Shown: one piece after another, positions 1-11,200 of the stretch
Position numbering within the stretch: the stretch's first letter is position 1
Layout: each line of letters begins with the position of its first letter
Assembly (NCBI GenBank): GCA_026770585.1
Contig: MU646441.1
Coordinates: forward strand, 210,071 to 236,295
Direction of reading: 5' to 3'
Source: Baffinella frigidus
Lineage: Eukaryota > Cryptophyceae > Cryptomonadales > Baffinellaceae
DNA: 26,225 nt
Position numbers and translations under genes: made by a program
Notes under the pieces: model-generated
The model's database searches: none
Seen by the model: the letters and a program-made list of their open reading frames with translations, nothing else
What the model was told of the DNA's origin: nothing

Positions 1-760
1 GGAGGTTTAGGGTTCAGGGTTCAGGGTTTGGGGTTTGGAGTTTGGGGTTTAGGGTTTAGGGTTTAGGATTTACGGTTTGGGATTTAGGGTTTAGGGTTTA
101 GGGTTTAGGGTTTAGTGTTTAGTGTTTAGGGTTTAGGGTTTAGGGTTTAGGGTTTAGGGTTTAGGGTTTAGGGTTTAGGGTTTATGGTTAGGGTTTAGGG
201 ACAAACCACGAGCGTCCGCGCCAACCCAATGTCTCTTTGCGCGATCTTCCCCTCCTGGTTTGGGGTTTGGGGTTTGGGGTTTGGGTTTCGGGTTTCGGGT
301 TTCAGGTGTCGGGTTTAGGGTTTAGGGTTTAGGGTGTAGAGTATACGGTTTAGGGTTTAGGGTGTCGGCCATGAAACGCCCACGTCCGAGACCAAACCAG
401 ATCAAACGATCAGAGCAAATCAAATCAAACGGTCAAGCGGAGCGAGAGGGAGTCGGCACCCTATCGTTGGCCATGGCCATCATCCGGTCCGCGTGGGTCA
501 TAAACCCAAAACCCTAAACCCTAAACCCTAAACCCTAAACCCTAAACCCTAAACCCTATGCGGCTTGTCCTCCGGGTGGAGGACGAGGAATGTGTCGAGG
601 CAACACGGTTTAGGGTGTGGGGTGTAGGGTACAGGGTGTAGGGTTCAGGGTGCAGGGTTCAGGGTGCAGGGTGTAGGGTGTAGGGTGTAGGGGTGTAGGG
701 TGTAAGGTGTGGGGTATAGGGTGTAGGGTGTAGGGTGTAGGGTGTAGGGTTCAGGGCGCG
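1..760. repeat. Interstitial telomere-like repeat array (TTTAGGG type)
   Basis: Long runs of TTTAGGG on the + strand, with degenerate versions (GGGTTTGG, GGGTTTCG) at 258-310 and a GTGTAGGG-type block at about 610-755. A short block at about 504-558 is in the opposite orientation (CCCTAAA). Non-repeat islands lie at about 200-255, 365-500 and 560-605. A chromosome left end would read CCCTAAA on this strand, so this is not a simple left telomere. I see no gene here. Confidence 0.9.
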
Positions 761-768
761 GGGGGGGT

Positions 769-2100
769 ACCCTATCGTTGGCCATGGCCATCATCCGGTC
801 CGCGTGGGTCACGTGCGGCCTTTCCTCCGGAACCTTCTGCCCACGGCAGGGTTCAGGATACTGTAGATTTCAGGGCGGTTCAGCATTATTTTACCATGGC
901 AAATAAACGTACCACGAAACGAAACGTCGCGCCCTGAAGTTTTCACTGGTGCCATTGTCATCATCGCAACCAGGTAGAAGCCTGGACGTAGAAAGGACGA
1001 GGAGCTGCATTTCACCGGGGAGCGCACACTCATTTAGTACCGCGAAACGAAACGTCGCGGTCTGAAGTTTTCACTGGTGCCATTGTCATCATTTTCCTCC
1101 GGAATCTGTTGTAACGCCATAAAGGTCCAGAATACTGTTGATTCAGCATACCCTTACCATAGAAAAAGAACGCATTTTCGTCGCGTTCTGAAAACGTCGC
1201 GCTCTGAAATTCTAGTACCACGAAAACGAAACGTCGCGTTCTGAGATTTTCGCGTGTGCCATGGCCATCATCCGGTCCGCGTGGGTCACATGCGGCTTTT
1301 CCTCCGGCACCTGTGTTGTATACCAGGAGTTATAAGAACCTGTTGCATACAAATACTGGCCTTATAATACCTGGGTTTATAAGGGAGGACACGATACAAG
1401 ACACATGCGGTGCTGCCTCCGGAACCTGTTGCCATAAAGGTTCAGGATACTGTTGACTTCAGGGTTGTTTTCGCGTGTGCCATGGCCAGCATCCTATCGG
1501 CGTGGGTCAAATGCGGATTTTCCTCTGGAACCTGTTGTATACCAGAAATTGTAAGAATGTTTTGAATTTTGTTATGAGAACTTTTTGAACTTTGTACCGG
1601 GGTTTTCGGAATCGGGTGAAAGTCTGGACATGGAAAGGACGAGGAGGAGCGTTTCACGGGAAAGCGCACACTCGTTTAGTACCACGAAACGAAACGTTGC
1701 GTTCTGAGATTTTCGCTTGCGCCATGGCCATCATCTGGTCCGCGTGGGTCACGTGCGGCTTTATAAGGGAGGACACGATACAGGACACATGCGGTGCTGC
1801 CTTCGGAATCTGTTGCCACGCAATCAAGGTTCGGGATATTGATGCCTTCAGGGTTGTTCAGCATATCCTTACCATAGCAAAAAAAAGTATTTTCGCCCGT
1901 AGAACCACGCCAGGTCACACGTAGAAATCTCAGATACAACTCTTGTTTTTAATTTTGTACCGGGACTTTCGGAATCGGGTAAAAGCCTAGACTGCAAGGT
2001 TTACTTGTGCCCTGGCGTGGTCCTGTCCGCGTTGGTCACATGCTGCTTTTCCGCCGGAACCTGTTGTATGCTTTTCCGCCGGAACCTGTTGTATACTTAT
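769..2100. repeat. Dispersed repeat family with core CCATGGCCATCATCCGG
   Basis: A 200-300 bp composite unit recurs imperfectly. Its core (CCATGGCCATCATCCGG followed by TCCGCGTGGGTCAC and TTTTCCTCCGGAACCTGTTG) is seen near 779, 1259, 1480, 1722 and 2008, with a truncated copy at 472. A second sub-repeat (ACGAAACGAAACGTCGCG then TCTGAAGTTTTC) occurs near 913, 1043, 1220 and 1684. Short open frames here come from the repeat in shifted frames and show no domain. No gene is called in this stretch. Confidence 0.75.
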
Positions 2101-2310
2101 AATAGAAATTATAAGAACCTGTCAAAATTAAAAAGTGGAATTATGACACCTGGAGTTATAAGGGATGACGCGACATAGGACAAGCCACAGGACACGATCA
2201 CCTAATTCCGGCGTCTACTCCATCACGGCATTCGTGTATCATTAGGGAGACGATGTTGTAAAGCACCGTGTGCAGATATTGTAAAGCAACTGATGATATG
2301 TAACAACATG
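2101..2310. other. AT-rich stretch without a recognisable gene
   Basis: The end of the dispersed-repeat domain, including two adjacent TTTTCCGCCGGAACCTGTTG copies just upstream (about 2046-2092). No coding signal seen. Confidence 0.4.
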
Positions 2311-2810
2311 AGGGTTTGGGTTTAGGGTTCAGGGTTTAGGATGTAGGGTTTCGTGTTTAGGGTTTAGGGTTTAGGGATTAGGGTTCAGGGTTCAGGGTTT
2401 AGGGTTTAGGGTTGATGGTGAGGGTTTAGGGTTGAGGGATTCGGGTTTCACCGGATGCCGTCTAGAGCTTGAGGCAGCTGTATCTGCAGGGGACGCTTTC
2501 TTGACGGTAGAAGCTGGTTGAGGGTCTAGGGTTTAGGGCTTAGGGTTTAGGGTTTAGGGTTTAGGGTTTAGGGTTTAAGAATTTTGGTTTAGATAAGGGT
2601 TTGGTGTTTGGGGTTTAGGTTTTGGATTTTAGGGTTTAGGGTTCAGGGTTTAGGGTTTAGGTTAAAGGTTTTAGGGTTTGGGGTTTGGGGGTTGGAGTGT
2701 TCATGCCTTTAGACGCTGCAACCGGGACCCGGATCTGCTGTGGAGGTACATAAGACCTGGTTCAGGATTTAGGGTTGAGAGTTCAGGGTGTAGGGTGTAG
2801 GGGTTTCCCT
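2310..2810. repeat. Telomere-like repeat array, degenerate
   Basis: TTTAGGG and GTTTAGGG runs on the + strand at 2310-2435, 2520-2600 and 2630-2695, with short unique islands at 2436-2520 and 2700-2765. Same orientation as the first array. Confidence 0.85.
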
Positions 2811-2858
2811 CAGGGGGTTCTTCAATATTGTTAGTCCCTTTCCAGGTCTTGCATGGCA

Positions 2859-2987
2859 TACCACGCCAGATTCTTGGAAGGGGTCGCGAAAAGTCAATTC
2901 CTCCTCAAAGCACGGTTTTCAAAAGTTGACACCCGTATCCTCATACGGGTTAAAAAATCCAACCCCCTCCTCCAATCTGGCGTGGTA
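2859..2987. mobile_element. Foldback (MITE-like) element with TIR TACCACGCCAGATT
   Basis: A perfect 14-bp inverted repeat is formed by 2859-2872 and 2974-2987. An inner hairpin lies at 2931-2950 (ACCCGTAT against ATACGGGT). The 129-bp size and the lack of coding capacity fit a non-autonomous inverted-repeat element. No target-site duplication could be defined by eye. Confidence 0.6.
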
Positions 2988-3032
2988 GTCGAACAAGGTA
3001 GAAAGGGGCCTTTAGAAAGGGCCCTTTTGTGT

Positions 3033-3074
3033 ATATGTCAACTTATGCGTAGAGGAAAGAATAAGTTGACATAT
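3033..3074. repeat. Hairpin with AAGTTGACA stem
   Basis: ATATGTCAACTTAT (3033-3046) pairs perfectly with ATAAGTTGACATAT (3061-3074) around a 14-nt loop. The AAGTTGACA stem motif recurs in many elements of this window. Confidence 0.75.
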
Positions 3075-3181
3075 TTGAAGGGGAATTGACTTAAGAAAAC
3101 GAGTTTTAGAACTGCTTTCTTGAGATAGAAAAGGGCCTGCAGAAGGCGTGGCCGCGCGGGTTTCGTTTTTGTTTTTTTTGG

Positions 3182-3332
3182 TTTCGTTTTTCGAGTCCCG
3201 GGCTTCAGGTTTTGTATTCCGGGTATCGGGCTTCGTGTTTCGTGTTGCGGGGTTCGTGTTGCGGGGAAACACGAAACACGAAGCCCGATACCCGGAATAC
3301 AAAACCTGAAGCCCGGACCACGAAAAACGAAA
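3182..3332. repeat. Long near-perfect foldback, about 65-bp arms
   Basis: Arms 3198-3246 and 3268-3316 are complementary over 49 bp with no mismatch seen. After a 4-nt internal loop the pairing continues for 12 bp (3182-3193 with 3321-3332). The 21-nt loop contains GTTGCGGGG twice. Because both strands read alike, similar short peptides appear in both directions. These are a consequence of the foldback, not genes. Confidence 0.85.
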
Positions 3333-3359
3333 TAAGAAAACCCAAAAACGAAACCCGAA

Positions 3360-3590
3360 CCCCGGTCTACAGAGGCAAAGCCACTCGGGTTCCGGGTTCC
3401 GGTTTTCGTGTTTCGGGGTGCGGGTCTACATAGACATAGCTGCTCGGGTTTCGGGTCTCGCGTCTCATGTTCCGGGGTGCGGGGTTGAGGTCTACAGAGG
3501 CATCGCCGCTCGTGTTTCAGGTTCCGGATTTCGGATTTCGGGTTCCGTGTTTCGGGTTTTCGGGATCTACAGAGGCATCGCCGCTCGATC
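3360..3590. repeat. Four spaced copies of TCTACAGAGGCATCGCC separated by TTTCGGG-like tracts
   Basis: The unit (with variants such as TCTACATAGACATAGCTGC) lies near 3364, 3425, 3500 and 3568. Spacers are degenerate GGGTTTCGGGTTCCGG sequence. Confidence 0.7.
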
Positions 3591-3870
3591 CACATACTCT
3601 CCGTTCCGCCCCCTCTCCGTGTGGGATGTGCCCGCACTGCCCTTTTCCAAGCCCCGCTTCGCCTCCTGCTGCACGCTGTGGACGTGTGGCTGCTGCTGCT
3701 GTTGTTGCTGCCCCTGTAGCAGGATGCAGACATTAGCGAGGAATGTCTCTGTCTGATCCACATACTCCCCGCCCCGCCCCCTCTCCGTGTGGGATGTGCG
3801 CTTTTCCGCGCCCCGCTTCGCCTCTTGCTGCACGATAGGGTGTTGTGGCTGCTGTTAGTGCTGCCCCTGC
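3585..3870. repeat. Tandem duplication, about 170-bp unit, with a CTG/CAG-rich tract
   Basis: The segment starting GATCCACATACTC at 3588 recurs at 3755; both contain CCGTGTGGGATGTG and CCCCGCTTCGCCTC. The first unit ends in a CTG/TTG-rich tract at about 3688-3718. On the minus strand one frame stays open through both units and would encode a repeated peptide with QQEAKRG and TSHTERGR plus a short Gln run. With only two copies and no other coding evidence this is not called as a gene. Confidence 0.7.
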
Positions 3871-3894
3871 GCATGACGAGGGCGTTAAGGGTGC

Positions 3895-4445
3895 ACGCCC
3901 TAATTCCGGCGTCAACTTAATTCCGGCGTCAACCCAATTCCGGCGTTCCATAGCACCCTACTCTCAGCAGCCACAACTTTGTGGCACACGTGGGTACTCG
4001 CAGGTAACCCAGTTACGTAGGTACCCACCCCAAGGTTACCTAAACCCCAAGGTGGGTAACACACACCCCCTTGGGGTTTAGGGTCTAGGTTGCACGTGAG
4101 TTATCTTTAGGGTGCAGGTGTGTTACCCACCTTGGGGTTTAGGGTTCAGGGCACCTTGGGGTTTAGGGTTTAGGGTTTAGGGTTACCCACCCTGCGAGGT
4201 CCACTTAGTGGTCGTAAGTAGCCAGGAATTAGCCAACTAGGAGTTCCTCTTCACTGCAATGCATCTCAGCTGCTGCCCCTGTGCAGGAAGAGGGCGTTAA
4301 GGGTGCACGCCCTGATTCCGGCGTTAACCCAATTCCGGCGTCAACCTAATTCCGGCGTCAACCTAATTCCGGCGTCAACCTAATTCCGGCGTTCCGTAGC
4401 TCCCTACTGCATTGCCTACCGTAGCACCGGAAATACCGGAATCAG
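3895..4445. repeat. Satellite with 18-bp unit TAATTCCGGCGTCAACC
   Basis: Three units at 3900-3945 and about five at 4311-4395, each block preceded by the same context (GAGGGCGTTAAGGGTGCACG at about 3877 and 4292) and followed by a GTAGC(A/T)CCCTACT segment. An inverted piece appears at about 4440-4480. Between the blocks lies a telomere-like stretch with a foldback. Confidence 0.75.
4041..4141. repeat. Foldback with 24-bp perfect arms inside telomere-like sequence
   Basis: 4041-4064 is the reverse complement of 4118-4141. The arms begin and end in TAAACCCC/GGGGTTTA, so the foldback partly consists of telomere-like sequence in both orientations. It may mark a point where array orientation is inverted. 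Confidence 0.8.
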
Positions 4446-4567
4446 GTTGATGCCGGAATTAGGGCGTCCACCCTTAACGAGGAGAATCCTTCCAGCGTTA
4501 CACCTTCGAGATTTGCGTGAGGCTACTTTGGACGTGACCGGGAGCAATCATAAGTTGACACACGGGA

Positions 4568-4593
4568 AGAATGTACAGGATCCTGTACATTCT
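4568..4593. repeat. 26-bp perfect palindrome
   Basis: AGAATGTACAGGA followed directly by TCCTGTACATTCT. It sits between AAGTTGAC motifs (about 4552 and 4599), so it may be the centre of an AAGTTGAC-type foldback spanning roughly 4550-4635. Confidence 0.8.
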
Positions 4594-4599
4594 GCCAAA

Positions 4600-5028
4600 A
4601 GTTGACTCACGCCTACTGATGAGTTGACTTTTGCGATTGACCACCCTCAGGTCTAGCGTAGTACGAAGCCTGCCCGGAATAGCCATCGTCCTGGTGCAAA
4701 CCCTTCTCGACGGCAGTCATGTTTCAGGACAGCAAGCTGAGTCCTGCGGGCTCCTGACCAGGCGATTGTGCATGCCATGCTGCGAATAGTCGAGGTGTCT
4801 CTGTGCGCTTTCAATCGGCTTCTTGGAAATTATTGCTCGGCGCGTCGGCGTTGGGGAGAAATGAATCATTTCAAATGACGATGAATGATGCTTTAAGTGC
4901 ATGCCGGCCGATGGATGCGCACCTGCTTCGTCTGGCGGGAAGCCTCCGATTGCTCCTCCTCAGCGTTCCGCAGAACCTGCCGTGAAATATTACGCGGGGG
5001 TTCAACCAAACCATTGCATATTCATAGG
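4600..5028. other. Non-repetitive stretch, no gene recognised
   Basis: Several short open frames of about 60 codons overlap on both strands with no domain, repeat or splice logic. I see nothing that can be supported here. Confidence 0.4.
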
Positions 5029-5188
5029 GGAACCTTCGGAAAGTTCGATAGTTTCCCTACGGATTTAGGTAGGACCTACCTACCGTAGGCTGTAGGGCTC
5101 CTAGGACCAAAATGACCTAGGATTTTAGCCTTCGGTATGAGGTCCTAGGCAATGCCGTAGGTGAAACTACTGAACTTTCCAAAGGTTT
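5029..5188. mobile_element. Foldback element with about 33-bp imperfect TIRs and CCTACGGTAGG-type core
   Basis: The left arm (AACCTTCGGAAAGTTC...GTTTC, 5031-5062) matches the complement of 5154-5188 with a few mismatches. The interior carries CCTAGG and CTACCGTAGG palindromes. The same core occurs in unrelated-armed foldbacks elsewhere in the window. Confidence 0.65.
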
Positions 5189-5307
5189 CGCGACTAATAT
5201 CTCGCAAGAGGGGCAGGTGAGCGCCCAGTCCTCTTTCGCCATGTGAGGGTGCTACAGTGCAAGCACCGAACCGAACCCCCGTCGTGGAGCCTCCCCGGAA
5301 TTCGCAC

Positions 5308-5544
5308 CTTTGCCACCTCAGCCATCGGGCTCAACTTGCCGCCGCTCTTGCCCGACCCAGCCCCGGCGAACGCGGCTGATGCAGCCAAAGAGCCTCCCTC
5401 CGATCCGAACACTTCTTGAAGTATCCCGAGGCTGCCCGACCCCTGCGCCCCAGAAAAATCACCCCCGGACACCGTGCCCAGCGCGACGGACAGGCCAAGC
5501 AGCACCGCTCCGTGGCTCCGCCGCCGCTGCCGCATCGGGAACAA
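5308..5544 (-). CDS. Possible first exon of a divergent gene (weak)
   Basis: On the minus strand an ATG at 5544 opens a frame starting MFPMRQRRRSHGAVLLGLSV, an arginine-rich start followed by a short hydrophobic segment. That could be a signal or organelle-targeting peptide. After a low-complexity Gly/Ser/Ala stretch, AAG|GTGCGA at about 5306-5307 could serve as a donor; otherwise the frame runs on to 5194. No domain is recognised and no downstream exon was found before the foldback at 5188. If real, it would be transcribed divergently from the LRR gene, with a shared upstream region of about 390 bp. It could equally be a chance frame in GC-rich DNA. Confidence 0.25.
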
Positions 5545-5933
5545 GATCTGCTCCGCAGGGGGTTAGCACCTTAGGATCGGGAAATCCCGAGGCCGAACGT
5601 GTAGTAAAGAACCCCGAGGCGGGCCCGTCGAATAAAAAAACGAGGCCCGTAACCTGACCTGTCAGGTTTTTGCAAAATTAAATTAAATATTACTATTTTG
5701 AATTGTCAGGTGGGTCGTTCGTTCGTCGGCCGTTCGTCCTCATCCAGAGCAGGCGCAGGCACTTTGTCGCTGTGTGAGCGGCGGAGATCGGCGCGTGTCC
5801 CCCACAGGCGCCCGGGGCGGGACCAGAGTCCCCTTCGCCGGACGCTAATTTTCGAGTTTCGGGTCAAGCAGCTCCGGGGGAGCGCTGTTGAGCGACCTCG
5901 CTTGGCGGCGACCTTCTTTACAAATCCGCAATC
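5545..5933 (+). promoter_or_regulatory. Presumed 5' flank and 5' UTR of the LRR gene
   Basis: Non-repetitive DNA directly upstream of the proposed LRR start codon. It includes an AT-rich patch at about 5672-5700 (AAATTAAATTAAATATTAC). No TATA box or other element can be assigned with confidence. The transcription start is not visible from sequence alone. Confidence 0.3.
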
Positions 5934-8215
5934 ATGTCTGCGCAATCGCAAGGGGCTGCCTCCATGTGCAGGTGCGCGCGCCGTTCGAGCACCTGCTAAT
6001 AGGAGGAATAGTGTAGAGAGTTTTGATCCGTTGCATGCCGTTCTCCCCGTTTCCAGCCATCTGGCACCCTGACAGCCTGCCCTGTGCAGCCGCCATGATG
6101 CGGTCCAAGCGATCGTTCAGCGCCTCAACAATGGCGAGCACATGGCCGAGGTGAAGCTGGCCGGCTCGCTCATTGGGAAGACGGGCATCGCAAACGTCGT
6201 GAAGCCGCTGCAGGTTCCATCCCACTTGCCCGACCTTCTCGACCCGTCCTGCCGCGCCCGAGCTCTGTCTATTTGGGCTCGCAAATTTGGTGAGCCCGGG
6301 CTCTTTCCTGCTCCAAAGTTGACGGATTTGTACCGCGAACCCAGCATGTCAACTGAGAATAGTCGGTCGACCCGAGTGAGGCAGAGCTAGCCCCTGCCGC
6401 GCCATGCGGCGCGTGAACGCTCAGTGTCAGCGCCGGACGCCCCCTTCTCTCGCCCGGACCACCCCCCCCCCCATTGTGACACCGCACCAGCGCGCCCTGC
6501 GGAAAACCTAACGACAGGGGACCGTTAGGCAGGCATCTACCTGGTACAAACCCTGCGCGGTTCGGTCAACCGTTCTTCGTACGTGGCCTCGCAGGAGCAC
6601 ACTGATTGGTGTGTGTCTAACACCGATTCGTGTGTGTTTAACACTCATGTGTGTGTGTGCAGGAGAACACGCACGTGCGGCACGTGGACCTGGCATCGAA
6701 CGGCCTCAACGAATTCGGCGCCACCAAAATCGCCGAGGTCTCACCTGGAATCCATTTCCCCAGACTTTACAGGGCTGGTTGGAATCCATTTCCCCAGACG
6801 ATCTAATCCCGTGGAGTATTCATAATGAATACGATTTTGGTATATCTTAAGGGGTATGAATAAGACAGTCGTCTATCTAGACTTCATTTAGAGCCTTAAG
6901 ATGCACGAGAATCGGATCGGAGATCCCCGAAATCGTATTCATTATGAATACTCATCCGGATGAGATCGTGGAACCTCCCCCGGTTTATATGAGGGGGTAT
7001 ACGGGAAATCGGTCCACCCCTGCCTCAACAAATTTGACGCTACCAAAAACGCCGAGGTCTCCTAGCTCTGTCCCAGTCTTGGATGCGTGGACTGTTCTCA
7101 AGTTGACTTTCTAGGCCTGTGGTACAAATCCGTCAACTTTGGAGCGGAAAAGACCACGGGCACACCAGAGTGGTGTGACCAAATAGACCGAGGCGGAGCG
7201 AGGAGGTAACAACGAATTCGGCGCCACCGAGAGGTCTCGAATCCTAGCCCTGCCTGCGTAAAAATCCTTTCCCTCTCTCACTCAACTGGGCAAGTCCTTT
7301 TCTCTCCATCTTTTCTCAACAGGGTACGCCCTCATGTCTGCATCGTTTCCACATGCGGAAACTCAGTTGCGTTCTCCCGTCGGATTTCTCAGGTGCTGGA
7401 CCTTTTGTGTTTTTTTCGTCGGCGTTCCCAGTTGCTCAACCTGTCGCGTTTTTGCTGAAAATTATGTTTTTCCCGAAAAACCTGTTTTTCCTGAAAAACG
7501 TGGTTTTTTCCGGTTGGATTTCGCAGGTGCTGATCCTCTCCAACGGGCTGCGCTCACCCTTATTCCCTCCAGCGCACTGAAATAAACTTACCACCTTCAT
7601 AACGTGCCACCCTCTTCTCTTCGTCTTTTACACGTGCTGAACCTCTTGTGTTTTCCCGTCGGATTCCCAGGTGCTGAAACTCTCCAACGGGCTGCGGTCC
7701 CTCTCCCTCGAAGACAACTCTATAAAGAACCCCGGGGCCGAAGAGCTGGCGGCGGCGATCGAAGTGAACTCGAATCTGCATACGCTCCACCTCTCGTGCA
7801 ACCGCATCGACGACTCAGGCTGCCAGGTTCGGGGATCCTAGGGTTTCGGGTTCAGGGTCTGGAGTCTAGGGCGTAGGGTCAGTCTGGAGTCTAGGGCGTA
7901 GGGTCAGTCTGGAGTCTAGGGCGTAGGGTCGGTATTTTGTACAAGTCCCTACACCCTGAGCCAGGTGTGAGGGGTTACACGGTGCTGTGCAGGCCCGCTT
8001 GCATGTTTCAGCGGGGGTTGTTTTTGGCTGAAGGGTTATAGGGTGTGGAGTTAAGGGGTTGGGTGCTAGGGGTTTGGATCGGCTGAGGAGCTGGCGGCGG
8101 CGATTGAAGTGAACTCGAATCTCCATACGCTCCACCTCTCGTGCAACCGCATCGACGATTCAGGCTGCCAGGTTCGTTTGCAAAACGCATTGATGCCGAG
8201 GAGTGTAAACATATG

Positions 8216-8260
<45 letters not shown>

Positions 8261-11200
8261 ATATATTGCAAACGCATTGATGTTGAGGAGTGATGTTGAG
8301 CAGTTTGTATAAAATTTGCCAGCCGATGTCGATGAGTGCCCCCATGCATGCAGCGGGTCGCACTCACCACAGCTCACGACGTTGCTTTGTACTCAAATGG
8401 GGGGCATTCGGCGGTTTTGTCAAGCATCAAGAAATTTATTTAATTTTGGGAATCCCTCGGTTGTTGGCTAACCCGGGGCAATTTTGTAGAAGGAAAAAAA
8501 GGTTATAACAGGCAGGTCCGCAGCAGTCAAGGCTTTACATAGACAATAGTTGCACGGGGGAGTTGCAAGAAAGCGCGCTGGTCTTGAGGAGTGCTAAACC
8601 ACTAAATTTTTATTTGATTCGCGCAAGTCTACATAAGACCTAATTTGATTTGCGTAAATCTACATACAACTTGAACTTAATTTGAGACATACACCTACAT
8701 CTCACCATAAATCCATATGAAACCTCACATAAACCTTCACGAAATCTCACAATGCACGGCACGTTCTGCAGAGGCTCGCGGTGGCGCTGCGGAGCAACAC
8801 CTCAATCCACACCTTCTTCCTCGGCCGCAACAACTCGATCTGATCTGATTTGCACAAATCCTACGTGCAATCTCGCAATCTTACATACACCTAGAGCTAC
8901 ATAGAAAATCATAATCTTGCATAAATCTACCTTAAGTTTCAATTGTAACACACAATGCACGGCACGTTCTGCAGAGGCTCGCCGTCGCGCTGCGGAGCAA
9001 CACGTCGATCCACACCTTCTTCCTCGACCGCAACAACGCCGGGGACGACTTCGCCCGCGAAATGGGCGTCACTCTCCAGGTTGCGTGTTTGTGGGTCAGG
9101 TTCAGGCTTCAGGCTTCAGGCTTCAGGCTTCAGGCTTCAGGGCTCTATCACGCACATGCAAGTCTCTCACTTACATGTAAGTATGTAAGTTAGAGACCAC
9201 TCGACGTTCTTCCTCGACCGAAACAACGCCGGGGATGACTTCGCCCGCGAAATAGGGCATCACCCTTCAGGTTGGATCACATCCCACCCCTGAGTTATCA
9301 ACACAAGGTTTAGTGTTTGGGGTTTAGGCATCGTGCTTCAGGTTGCGAGCCCTCACCCCAAACCCCACACCCGTATACCCCCCTCCCCCGAGCCCCCCCC
9401 CATCGCACGACCGTGGAGAGATCTGGGAACAACACGTCGACCCACACGTTCTTCCTGGACCGCAACAACGCGGGCCATGATTTCGCCCGCGAAATGGGCA
9501 TCACGCTGCAGGTTGCTAAACCATGAACCCAAAATCTTAGACCCTTACAACAACCCTAAACCCGAAACCCGAAACCCGAAACCCGAAACCCTGAACCCTG
9601 AACCCTAAACCCTAAACTCTACACCCCAAACCCCAAACCCCAAACCCCAAACCCTAAACCCCAAACCCCAAACCCTAAACCCCAAACCCTCGACAGATGA
9701 ACAGGACCCTCCACACGCTGGACCTTTCAGACACCGACATCAAATTCGCGGGAACCCTTCACCCTGCACCCGTCACAGATGAACAGCACCCCACGCACTA
9801 AACCCTCAACCCCTAGCAGATGACCCTGCTCACGCTCGGCTCGGATTGAGGGGCAGAGCGCTGTGCAGATAAGTTGGCCACCGAAAAATGGGGAAATGGG
9901 AAAATTGGAGCCATTTTGTCCACTCGTGAGAAATTCATGGTACCAAATTTCTCGAAAGTCGATAAAATGGCTCCAATTTCTCAATTTCCAATGTTTCCCG
10001 TGGCTAACTTCTCTGCACGGCGCTCTACACGGTGTAGGCCGACGGGAGGCGCTCGAGCTCCTACTAAACCCTAAACCCTCAACCCTTCACAGATGAACAG
10101 GACGCTGCACACGCTGGACCTTTCGGATAACGACATCAAGTTCCCGGGCGCCGCAGCCCTCTCCAAGGTCAACCCCCCAAAACCGGAAACCAAAACTCGA
10201 AAACCGAAAACCGAAACCCCGCCGCTGCCCTCTCCGCGGCAAGATTCCCGTCCAGTTTGGTGTAGGTTTCGGGCTTAGGGATGCGTTCAGGTTTCGGGGG
10301 CAGGGAAACTTGACAGATGAACCGGACCCTCCACACGCTCGACCTTTCGGGTAACGACATCAAGTTCCCGGGCGCCGCAGCCCTCTCCAAGGCAAGCCTC
10401 CATCCACGAAACCCTCACCCGAAACCTGAACCCCGAAACCCGAAACCCGAAACCATGCCCCATACACCCCAATCCCTAACCCCGAACCCGTCAACCTTGT
10501 TGGTCGAAGGCGGTTTCGGGCAACAGCACGATCGCGGCGCGCACCCTCCCATATTGGCCGACTATGCTTAACCACACAGCGGGCTACGAAGGGATTTTCG
10601 GGCGCTGAGAGCCCGAGTTTCCGTTACCTCATCCGTAGGAACCCCCCTCTGCCCCTACGGGTTGCCTACCGTAGGGTCCTAGGTCTCGTCGCTTAGGGGT
10701 TATTCAAAGTCTCTTCGAAGTCCGCTGTATGGGTTGACATGCTGGGTGTGCTTTGGCACCAATCTATCAACTTCGGAGAAATTTGAGCCCGGATAATCCC
10801 TGTCGCAGGCGGTTTCGGGCAACAGCACGATGACGGCGCTGAACCTCACCCGCAACTCCATCGGCAACGAGGCCTGACTATCCTTAAGTTGCCACGCTGG
10901 GTGCGTATGCGTACCAATCTGTCAACTTTGAAGCGAAAACGAGCCCGGCCTCACCAAATCCGTGAGCCCAAATAACCCCTATCGCAGGGCGGTTTCGGGC
11001 AACAGCACGATGACGGCGCTCAACGCCTCCCAACCAACCCCTAAACCTTTCAACCCGAAACCCAAAACCCGAAACCCGGATCCCTGAACCCTGGACCCTG
11101 ATCCCTGAACCCTGAACCCTGAACCCTGAACCCTGAACCCTGAACCCTAAACACTGATCCCTCAACCCTGTCGCAGGCGGTGTCGGGCAAAAGCACGATG

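Noticed and set aside
1-200. A chromosome end (left telomere)
   Set aside because: A left end would read CCCTAAA on the + strand. Here it reads TTTAGGG, is degenerate and is interrupted by other sequence, so it is interstitial.
3038-3874. Long minus-strand open frame of 278 codons
   Set aside because: It runs through a foldback, degenerate TTTCGGG repeats and a tandem duplication. Its Arg/Pro/Ser/Thr-rich, repetitive product reflects those repeats.
3900-4395. CRISPR-like array
   Set aside because: The TAATTCCGGCGTCAACC units are directly adjacent with no unique spacers, and the context is eukaryotic.
8109-8370. Overlapping short frames with His-Thr or Val-Cys-Val runs
   Set aside because: They are translations of the TG microsatellite at 8224-8256.
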